From Chrysochromulina tobinii (taxonomy: Eukaryota; Haptophyta; Prymnesiales; Chrysochromulinaceae), in NCBI GenBank assembly GCA_001275005.1, contig JWZX01002596.1:1-13641 (forward strand): 13,641 bases of DNA, given 5' to 3'. The notes beneath the pieces were generated by a model that was given only the letters and a program-made list of their open reading frames with translations, did no database searches and was not told where the DNA came from. The translations under genes and the position numbers were made by a program. Below, piece by piece: positions 5,805 through 12,123 of the stretch. How positions within the stretch are numbered: the stretch's first letter is position 1; every line of letters starts with the position of its first letter.

Positions 5805-7391
5805 CTATACTGAGCCAGGGCTGCTGCGGCCTCGTCCGAGAAGCGCGGCAGAGCGCTCTTCGTCTTTCTCAACGCCTCTGTGTCCATGATGGTACATCAT
5901 GCCCAGATGGCTCAGCGCTTGAAGGTGACCCTGTTCCGCGGCTTGGTTCAAGAGCTCGGCTGCGCGCGTGTAATTCCGATGGACGCCAACGCCCTTGAGG
6001 TGCAGCAGCGCAAGGTCACACTGCGCCTGCGCGAATCCCGAGGCTGCAGCCATGGCCAACAGCTCAGCCGCGCGAGAAGGGTTCCGCGGCACCGTCACGC
6101 TTCCTCGTAGGCACATCTTCGCAAGTGAGCACTGTGCCGGAGCATATCCCTGTTCTGCTGCCTTTTCGTACAGCTCAGCAGCGCGCGCGCTGTCCTGCGC
6201 CACGCCGACCCCCCTCGCAAAGGCTAGCCCGCGGGCATATTGCGCCCAAGCGCTGCCCTTGGACACGTTGGCCGCCACTAAGGCCTCCGCAGCACCGACA
6301 CCGCCGAAGCGCCTTTCGTCCGTACCGATGTTCGGGCTCTGAACTATGCCGAGCAGACGGTCCGCGTAGCCGGCATCGGACTCCGACGCATCGTCAGGCG
6401 TGCCGGCGCAGCGGCGAATCTTGGGGGCGAACTTGGGCGAATCCTGTACAAGGTATTCATCGCCAACCTTGATGAAGCTATCCGACTCGAGATCGTGGAC
6501 CTGGAACGCGTCGAGCTCAGCCGGGGTAAACCTATGCTTCACGCGCAGGCCCTCGGTCAGAGCATCATTGAAAATTTCGCTGCCCATCTTGGGCTTCTGG
6601 AGGCCCACCTTCTTCCACCTCGAACCAAGTATCGGGCTCATCTCCAACATCTTTGAAAAGGTCAAGGAGCCGCTGGAGAGTGACGCCTCGTACAGAGCCC
6701 CCTCTTCCTCATCATACGGCGTCCACTTCATCTCCTCAGCATCAAACCACTCCCACACTGGAAATGCATCCTGTCTCAAATATTCGTGGCCCACCTTGAT
6801 GAAACTGTTTGCCTCAAGATCCTTGATCACCTGGAAATTTGAGAGCTCCGCTTTTGTGAATTCGAGCTTCTCGGACAGAGCCGCGCTGAGGGCCTTATTG
6901 ACGATTTCATTGCCCTTCGTCGGTCTTTCGCGGCCCACCGCTCTCCACTTTGACCCAACGAACGGCGGCTGCGTGGGTGTGATGGCAGGTGGTGCACGCG
7001 CAGCCTCTACTTCACTTCCGGCGATCGTTGAGTTGGGGCGGCCTTCACAAAGCACGAGCGGCGTGGGTTCAATCGGTTTTTCGTCGGTTTCACGATCCTT
7101 GATTCGCTGCTGGCGCTTGAGATGCAGGATCGCATCGCCAACGTGCCAGTCATGGTTGGCGATCAGCTTTTGGGCTGCCTCCTTATCTGAGTCGTGGTAG
7201 TCACATACCACGCTCTGTTCCTTCAGCCGCTCAAAGAAATTTTCAACATAGCGTGCTCGCATCTCGGGCGTGACGGCCCTATCCATTGCCTCGCGCAGAT
7301 CCCTAAGGACCTGCGCTCGGGGAACCCCCGCAGCAATCAGCATGGCCAAGTTTGGGTTGCGCGCGAGTAGCTGGTCATCTGTGAGCGGCAT
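5805..7391 (-). CDS. UBA-like / duplicated domain / WWE-like / Sel1-repeat protein
   Basis: A 528-residue soluble protein; the frame is open further upstream, but 7391 is its first ATG. Residues about 62-93 (AAQKLIANHDWHVGDAILHL) look UBA-like, a fold that often binds ubiquitin. Two copies of an unnamed domain lie at 146-208 and 256-317; by hand alignment they share 36 of 62 positions, including G-S-x-W, the F-T-x-AEL-x-x-FQV block and SFIKVGxEYLxQD. Between them, 212-245 (VWEWFDAEEMKWTPYDEEEG) matches the start of a WWE domain, found in ubiquitin- and ADP-ribose-linked proteins. Residues about 379-524 hold four Sel1-like repeats of about 36 residues (AAELYEKAAEQGYAPAQ and variants), a protein-interaction solenoid. 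The last repeat degenerates into GRGRSSPGSV. No signal peptide or membrane segment is seen. A role as a ubiquitin- or PAR-linked scaffold is inference. The Sel1 call is firm, the WWE and UBA calls moderate. Confidence 0.85.
   Translation of the reverse strand: MPLTDDQLLARNPNLAMLIAAGVPRAQVLRDLREAMDRAVTPEMRARYVENFFERLKEQSVVCDYHDSDKEAAQKLIANHDWHVGDAILHLKRQQRIKDRETDEKPIEPTPLVLCEGRPNSTIAGSEVEAARAPPAITPTQPPFVGSKWRAVGRERPTKGNEIVNKALSAALSEKLEFTKAELSNFQVIKDLEANSFIKVGHEYLRQDAFPVWEWFDAEEMKWTPYDEEEGALYEASLSSGSLTFSKMLEMSPILGSRWKKVGLQKPKMGSEIFNDALTEGLRVKHRFTPAELDAFQVHDLESDSFIKVGDEYLVQDSPKFAPKIRRCAGTPDDASESDAGYADRLLGIVQSPNIGTDERRFGGVGAAEALVAANVSKGSAWAQYARGLAFARGVGVAQDSARAAELYEKAAEQGYAPAQCSLAKMCLRGSVTVPRNPSRAAELLAMAAASGFAQAQCDLALLHLKGVGVHRNYTRAAELLNQAAEQGHLQALSHLGMMYHHGHRGVEKDEERSAALLGRGRSSPGSV
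6441..6956 (-). repeat. Two copies of an unnamed domain flanking a WWE-like segment
   Basis: Copy 1 covers 6768-6956 (residues 146-208) and copy 2 covers 6441-6626 (residues 256-317) of the Sel1-repeat protein. They match at 36 of 62 aligned residues, strongest at the C-terminal block SFIKVG-x-EYL-x-QD. The WWE-like segment lies between them at about 6657-6758. This is an intragenic domain duplication that has diverged; only the protein similarity is clear. Confidence 0.75.
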
Positions 7392-7859
7392 CCGTCGCGT
7401 CGAGATCACGTTGTTTTTTGAGTCCGACCCGCAACAAACAACTGTGTGATTCGGGAAGTTCGTCGTCGGTTCGCGTGAAACCAACGCGTGCGTGTGGGAG
7501 GCTTGAGGCGCTCGGAATCAAGATGGAATCTGGAGGAATCGCTTGCAGGACGTTCGGGGTTTAAGTGCGGTAGGACCGGGCGCCCGTTTCTGTGGTTGTC
7601 TGCCCGTTGCAGTCGACGATTTCCCGGGCGCCGGGATGTTTAGGAATAGGAAGGTCGGGACCACGGGAGATACCAACGCAAAGTCACGGACCAACCCAAA
7701 TAGTCGTCTCATTGGAAGGCACGAATCCCGCCTTTCACTAAGCCGGATTTCAGTCACGAGACGCACGTTGGTGTGAATTGCGGGATCAGGAGGGCCTGTT
7801 TCACTGTTAACAAGAAAGCCCAGGAGGGAATCCTGCTCGCATTGCCCCGAGCCTCCCCC
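7392..7859. promoter_or_regulatory. Divergent intergenic region, likely bidirectional promoter
   Basis: 468 bases between the minus-strand Sel1-repeat gene (start 7391) and the plus-strand two-exon gene (start 7860). It holds a perfect GC palindrome CGGGCGCCCG at 7577-7586 and a related block CCCGGGCGCCGGG at 7623-7635, sharing the core CCGGGCGCC; paired GC-rich sites would suit factor binding. No TATA box is evident. The plus-strand frame is open back to 7704 without an ATG, so an upstream exon is possible. The promoter role is inferred from the divergent layout. Confidence 0.5.
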
Positions 7860-9164
7860 ATGTCCGTCGCCTGCCAGCAGCTCTTCGACAGGCACAAGAT
7901 CCCTCTGGCGACCTCCACGCTGAGCCTGTACCTCGAATTCGATCTCACCGACGTCCCCGACCACGCGTCACTCCGAGCGAAGGACCATCAGGCGGCGTGT
8001 GACGAGGCCTGCCGCGTGTCCGGGCTGAGGCCGCCGTCCGTCGTCGTCGCGCGAGCGTTGACCACGCACAAGGCCGGTGACATCGAGGAGGCGCACTCGC
8101 TGCCGTACTACTCGGACCCTTGGCTGACCGACCCAGCACATGAGATACGCATCGAGTTCCTCTATAGGTGAGCGAGGGACGTCCGTGCAATGCACGCCTG
8201 CGAAGCCACACGCATGCGGCATGAGATCGTCTCATGGCTCTCACAACCCTCTCCGCCCCTCCCCTCTTCACCCTCCACTCTCCACACCTCACAAGACCCG
8301 CGCACGCTCCTCCCTCGCAGTCTCTCGTCCCCTCGACTGACGATCCGAGTGCTTAACGAGCTCTCCAAATGCGACGGCGTCGTGGCACTCCGCACCGCCC
8401 TCCATACACTCGAAGCGCTCGGCGGCGGCCCGATCGGCGGCGGCGCCCCGTTCAAGACGAACCCACCTTTCCGATTCGGAGTCCGACACCTCCTCAACCT
8501 CCTCAGGACCATCGTCCCCTGCGTCGTCGCCTCCCTATGGCCCTTCTCGCGCGCCGTCGTGAGCGCCGACGAGCTCGGCGCGCCCACCACGATGTCGGGG
8601 GTACGGGCCTACTACCGGCAGGCGCGGCCGCCTCTCGCCAGGTTCCGCCTGTACCGGTCACCCACGGCCGGGGCGCGCGCGTACAAGGAGCTCATCTCCG
8701 TGCTCGAGATTTGGAAGCAGCGGATGCACTGGCGCGGCTTCTTCACTCTGCAGAACATGTCCAGATTAGGGTCGTCGCCGGCCGTCGCGCCGGCCGTCGT
8801 GCCCAACTCGCGCGACCTGCTTAATATCGAAACACGGTACCGGCACATCTTCATCCCGCCCGGGTTTCCGCCCTCGGGTCAGACCTGGACGTCCATGAAC
8901 TACCTGCACGCCAAAGTGCTCTTCGTCAACAACTACGGCATCCACGATGTCCACACCAAAGCGAGGGCGACCGCCTTTCTGTGGGACTGGATCGGCGTGG
9001 CCGCCCACGTGGCGGGTACCGGATGCATCACCGTCAACGGCCAGTTCCTTGTCTGGGCCCGCGGGACACCGGCCGGCCTAGAGAAGGGGCAGGACCTCTT
9101 CCAAGCTGCTCTTGGCGGGCCGCCCCACCTCGAGCTCGAGCAGTACAAGGGGCCGAGGCAGTGA
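7860..9164 (+). CDS. Unknown two-exon protein (exons 7860-8167 and 8321-9164)
   Basis: I do not recognise this protein. Joining 7860-8167 to 8321-9164 gives 1152 bases, 383 residues plus stop. Exon 1 ends in phase 2 (AG) at CTATAG|GTGAGC; exon 2 follows CTCCCTCGCAG and completes AGT (Ser103), keeping the frame. Both exons show GC-rich third positions. Visible features are a moderately hydrophobic stretch at about 161-176 (LNLLRTIVPCVVASLW), a Tyr/Arg-rich basic region at 198-245, and an aromatic C-terminal block (HIFIPPGFPP at 278-287, YLHAKVLFVNNYG at 297-309, FLWDWIGVAAHV at 322-333). No signal peptide or catalytic motif is evident. The start at 7860 is the first ATG in a frame open from 7704, so the N-terminus may extend through another exon. 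It is followed by the 92-bp repeat region. A gene carried by a repetitive element is an alternative. Confidence 0.65.
8168..8320 (+). other. Spliceosomal intron, 153 bases
   Basis: The donor GTGAGC at 8168 and acceptor CTCCCTCGCAG ending at 8320 are close to consensus. The 3' half (about 8240-8320) is strongly pyrimidine-rich, with CTCAC at about 8288-8292 as a possible branch site. The exon 1 frame stops at TGA two bases into the intron, while splicing restores a long frame. The competing AG at 8295 would lead quickly to a stop, so 8320 is preferred. The length is a multiple of three, but the intron is not read through because of the TGA. Confidence 0.8.
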
Positions 9165-9260
9165 GTGGGGGCCCGACACCGGTCAGGCCACTGAAAGGCC
9201 ATGCCTAGGCCACGGGGCGAGCCATTGCAGCCAGAGCCAAACATGGAGTTCACAAAAAGC
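9165..9260. other. Region after the two-exon gene
   Basis: Short stretch between the stop codon at 9164 and the first 92-bp repeat copy, probably 3'UTR. No polyadenylation signal or other motif stands out. Confidence 0.3.
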
Positions 9261-9352
9261 GAGGCCGACAGCGGGCGTATCCGCTACCATACAGCCTGCT
9301 GCGGGTGGGGGGCGGCCTGGGGTGATGTGCGTGCCGCTGACCCGCTGAGCGC
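9261..9352 (+). repeat. 92-bp direct repeat, copy A
   Basis: Matches 9538-9629 at 91 of 92 bases; the only difference is C at 9284 versus A at 9561. It contains the G-rich core GGGTGGGGGGCGGCCTGGGG. The copies are 277 bases apart, almost exactly three repeat lengths, which suggests an eroded tandem array. The two copies lie in different reading frames, so a shared coding constraint does not explain their identity. Confidence 0.95.
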
Positions 9353-9444
9353 TTTCGGTGGCGGAGCCGGGCGAGGCGCTCGACCACGAAAACCACGAGT
9401 GGAGTGATCAGGGAGCGGGCAGAGCTCTTGGGCGCAATTTATGT

Positions 9445-9537
9445 GACCAGAGCGGGGGACAAACCCCACAGAGACCGCCGATCGGGTGGGGGGCGGCCTG
9501 GGTTAATGATGTGCAAGCCGCTGTCGTAGAGCCTGTT
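9445..9537 (+). repeat. Diverged copy of the 92-bp repeat, immediately before copy B
   Basis: The core GGTGGGGGGCGGCCTGGG is shared exactly (9485-9502), followed by an interrupted match to GATGTGC..GCCGCTG. The flanks are only loosely alignable. It abuts copy B, so the two form a tandem pair. The interval 9353-9444 would be the place of another unit, but I cannot align it convincingly. Confidence 0.65.
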
Positions 9538-9629
9538 GAGGCCGACAGCGGGCGTATCCGATACCATACAGCCTGCTGCGGGTGGGGGGCGGCCTGGGGT
9601 GATGTGCGTGCCGCTGACCCGCTGAGCGC
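9538..9629 (+). repeat. 92-bp direct repeat, copy B
   Basis: Near-perfect copy of 9261-9352. That a far copy is nearly identical while the adjacent copy (9445-9537) is diverged points to recent duplication or gene conversion between A and B. Confidence 0.95.
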
Positions 9630-10203
9630 AACAGACTCCCGAGGACGGCTAAAAGATAGTCGGTCGCGTGCTCTAGTACCCGGTCCGGTGCGTCGCCTTC
9701 CGCCTTCCTGTGCGTACCGTTGCTTCAGTCGAGTGACAGTGTACCCTTAGTGAGCCTTGTTAGAGTCCCGCGTGTACTGTGCGTGGCGTTGCCAGTTTGC
9801 GCGGTGTACGCCGGCCGGTCAGGGGCGTGTGTATACGGTGGTAAGTCTGGTATACACACCTCGGTTTCGGTTTCTTACCGGGACCTTCTTAAGCTAGGCT
9901 TGAACCATTGCCGAGGGGGCGGGGGGCGCGGTGACGTGTGGCGTAATGTAAAATCTGTCTCGGCTGTCTCGAGATGTTTTTTAGGAATCGGCTGTCTCAA
10001 GTTCGAGTATTTGAGTTTGTTTAAGTTCCACGTGTGTTTTCCCTGTGAGTTGCAGGTTGGGTAGATTCATGAGAATTTCTCATGTGACCAAAATAGGAAG
10101 CCTTGTAGGATTCCTACTTTTGCGAGCACCTCACACAAGAAGTGTTCCACTCTCGCTCTCACTGTCGTGGTGCCCTGCAACACGTCCTGAGTCTGCAAGT
10201 CCT
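9630..10203. other. Upstream region of the SPRY gene with a candidate 5'UTR intron
   Basis: No supportable protein-coding gene. It holds a hairpin at 9827-9859, a G-rich block near 9915-9930, and a good donor GGTG|GTAAGT at 9841. The donor could pair with an acceptor TTGCAG ending at 10055, giving a 215-base intron upstream of the SPRY coding region. Two short palindromes follow (10068-10084 and 10105-10117). Composition from about 10056 to 10203 is more AT-rich than the coding sequence, consistent with UTR. Confidence 0.45.
9827..9859 (+). repeat. 10-bp perfect hairpin with a splice-donor-like loop
   Basis: GTGTGTATAC at 9827-9836 is the exact reverse complement of 9850-9859, with a 13-base loop (9837-9849) containing GTAAGT. 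In RNA, the candidate 5' splice site would be presented in the loop of a stable stem, which could affect its recognition. Confidence 0.8.
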
Positions 10204-11601
10204 ATGTCGTCTCGAACGGACATTGTGCTGTGTCGCGAGCAGGCCACAATCGTTGGGTTCCGCCTTGATGAAAGGCCATTCGGCTATGCTCCCATCATCG
10301 GCCTCTTGAAGCCAGGCAGCAGCGCCAACGCGTGGCTTGGGCGGCAACGTGGCGGCATCGGGATTTCATCCTCGGGTAACCTTTGGATAGACGGCGTCGA
10401 GAAACACTCGACGCTGCCACGCTTCGATGTCAAGGACCTTATCTGCATCGAATGGCAGCCGGGGATGAGTGCGAATGGCAAGCTCACATTTCGCATCAAC
10501 GGAGCAGTAGCTTTGGAGCTCACGGAGATCGAGTACAAGGGCACGTTTGACGGATGGTGCGTGGCGCATAGTGGCGCCGTTGGGTGGACGCTCCTTGACG
10601 TTCGCGTCATCGGCGAGACGTCACACCTCAAGGAGCATGCGCCTCCACCTTTCGCTGTGCGCCACGAACCATCCTTTGACAGCTGGTTCCTTCTTCATCA
10701 GGCTGAGCGGTCGCCAGCCTTAACATCGGCACGAGCAAAACAGATCCGTGAGGAATCTGCGCGAGCCAGGTTGGCGGCTGTACTCGCCCCTAACGGGGGC
10801 AAGGTGCAAGAGTCGTCTGCCAACGCGCCGCGCCGGCCCAGCTTCGTGGAGCAGCTGTTCAGCCTGGGCTTCAAGGCGAGCACCGAGCCAACGCGCGCTC
10901 TGCAGGCGGCGCCCATCGCCACACAGGGCAGCAGCCAGCTTGACGGGCCGCTCGAAGAGCACCAGGCGGCGCTCACTACGGCGCCCATCGCCACTCGGGG
11001 CAGTCCACTTGGCCTGCGACGCGCTCGGGAGCTCATCGTTGACGAGCTCGATTACGTCCACAGGGGTCTTAATGAGGGTCTTCATCAGCTGCCAGGATCC
11101 AAACCACGCAAGCTCGACGAGCCCAAGGTGGTGAGCATTGACGAGGTTCCCGTGCTGCCTCCTGCGGTGCAAGCAGCATACGACGCGGCCGCCAATGCCG
11201 CGTTGGAGCAGGAGGATATGGACACCGTTGCTGAGCTGCCGATCCCACAGAAGCCGTTACAGAAGCCGCAGGGAACCAAGTCATATGCTGCGCAACAGCT
11301 ACCCAAACCCGCGCTCGTAACGGCGCCGCGCCGGCAGCCTAATTTGCGCGATATCTTGGCCCCTTGGACTGATACCCCTGCCCAAGGGGTCTGGATATCC
11401 TTGGCTGGGGGTATCCCACTCCCAGCCAAAAGTCGGCCAGCAGCCTTGCTGCATCATCATGCGTCGAGGGAGGCGAGCCGCAGTGCGAAGGTGCTGCAGG
11501 CTGGGCGTGCGCCGTCGGCTCTCACTCTCCCGGGCTTCCTGCGCGTGCCACAGCATCACACCTGGAACCAAGGCATGGTGCCACAACCTGTGCGAGTCTG
11601 A
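10204..11601 (+). CDS. SPRY/concanavalin-like domain protein with long disordered C-terminus
   Basis: From ATG 10204 the product has 465 residues; an in-frame ATG at 10069 would add 45. The later start is preferred because the extra segment is AT-richer and contains palindromes. Residues about 25-136 resemble a SPRY domain: GGIGISSSGNLWIDG at 50-64, a DVKDLICIEW strand at 75-84, then NGKLTFRINGA at 91-101, matching the family pattern in which a D-x-I strand precedes F-x-x-N-G. SPRY domains bind partner proteins. The rest (about 140-465) is rich in Ala, Pro, Arg and Gln and looks disordered, with a repeated APIATxGS motif and a helix-prone AKQIREESARARLAAVLA stretch at about 178-195. No catalytic or membrane segment is seen. 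Partners and pathway are unknown. Confidence 0.7.
   Translation: MSSRTDIVLCREQATIVGFRLDERPFGYAPIIGLLKPGSSANAWLGRQRGGIGISSSGNLWIDGVEKHSTLPRFDVKDLICIEWQPGMSANGKLTFRINGAVALELTEIEYKGTFDGWCVAHSGAVGWTLLDVRVIGETSHLKEHAPPPFAVRHEPSFDSWFLLHQAERSPALTSARAKQIREESARARLAAVLAPNGGKVQESSANAPRRPSFVEQLFSLGFKASTEPTRALQAAPIATQGSSQLDGPLEEHQAALTTAPIATRGSPLGLRRARELIVDELDYVHRGLNEGLHQLPGSKPRKLDEPKVVSIDEVPVLPPAVQAAYDAAANAALEQEDMDTVAELPIPQKPLQKPQGTKSYAAQQLPKPALVTAPRRQPNLRDILAPWTDTPAQGVWISLAGGIPLPAKSRPAALLHHHASREASRSAKVLQAGRAPSALTLPGFLRVPQHHTWNQGMVPQPVRV
11358..11429 (+). repeat. Cluster of three competing inverted repeats inside the SPRY gene
   Basis: Three stems share 72 bases: CCCCTTGG 11360-11367 with 11382-11389; GATACCCC 11371-11378 with 11408-11415; and TTGGCTGGG 11401-11409 with 11421-11429. 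The first and second, and the second and third, overlap and exclude each other. They fall in the segment encoding the disordered tail. Confidence 0.75.
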
Positions 11602-12123
11602 GCGAGTCTCGAGGTCCTGGATGTCGTCCTGAGCGCTAGCGAGGTCACATATGAACGGTTAACGCGATCTTGGCCCTGTATCGAGGCCTCATATTGCTCT
11701 GTACAGGGCGGTACGACGGCCACCTCTGGCACGACGGCAGCCAAAGCCACCTGTATCTGTGCAGTGTGTGCCAATGTGTTGTGTGCTCAGTTGTGTGCTG
11801 TGTTTGTGCCCTTCTTCCGTTCGCAAAGTTCTGCTCGGTTAGGAAGGAGCGGCGCGCGCGTCCCTTCCCTTCGCGTGTCGCGGGTCACGCTCAGCGGAGC
11901 AGCCGGTACGGCGCGAGTCGAGAGGGGATGAGGCCCCCAAGGGGGGCGGGGGGGGGAAGGGTGAGCGCGGCGGACGCGTGTCGCCCTGCCTGCGTCAGAT
12001 TCAGGGAATCGGAAGGCAGGTTTCGTCGCGTCCGCGGACTCCCTCGTTTGTCGGCGCGGCAATCGGACGCGTTCGTGGGGTCCCGAGCGCGGACCGGGTC
12101 GGCGCACCCACTACGCAGCAAGG
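11602..12123. other. Spacer before the SAM-like gene, with TG-rich tract and GC-rich leader
   Basis: About 520 bases without a supportable gene. TG-rich sequence at about 11758-11810 may be a polyadenylation downstream element for the SPRY gene. From about 11850 the composition becomes very GC-rich, with a G-tract at 11941-11961, and continues as a likely promoter and 5' leader up to the ATG at 12124. No TATA box or AATAAA was seen. Confidence 0.45.
11941..11961 (+). other. G-tract with G-quadruplex potential
   Basis: Runs of six, nine and three G separated only by C and AA, preceded by GCCCCCAA at 11933-11940, which can pair with part of the run. Such a tract can fold as a quadruplex or hairpin. 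It lies about 165 bases upstream of the ATG at 12124, in the presumed promoter or leader. Confidence 0.6.

Noticed and set aside
6400-7200. 266-residue plus-strand frame
   Set aside because: It lies antisense to the UBA-like/WWE-like/Sel1 gene, whose minus-strand product has clear domains. The plus frame has no recognisable motif and is a composition effect.
7711-7740. GGCACGAATCCCGCC as a possible tRNA T-arm
   Set aside because: No matching acceptor stem, D-arm or anticodon arm could be built around it; no tRNA was found anywhere in the window.
8190-8320. ATG at 8190 as the start of a separate gene
   Set aside because: This segment lies in a well-formed intron with a pyrimidine-rich 3' half; joining the flanking exons gives one continuous frame.
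9261-9629. CRISPR-like array
   Set aside because: The repeats are 92 bp, only two are near-identical, the spacing is that of a tandem array, and the genome is eukaryotic.
9201-9750. Frames across the 92-bp repeats giving a repeated GWGAAWGDVRAADP peptide
   Set aside because: The near-identical copies sit in different frames, the longer frame starts at a non-ATG codon, and no single gene joins them, so they look non-coding.
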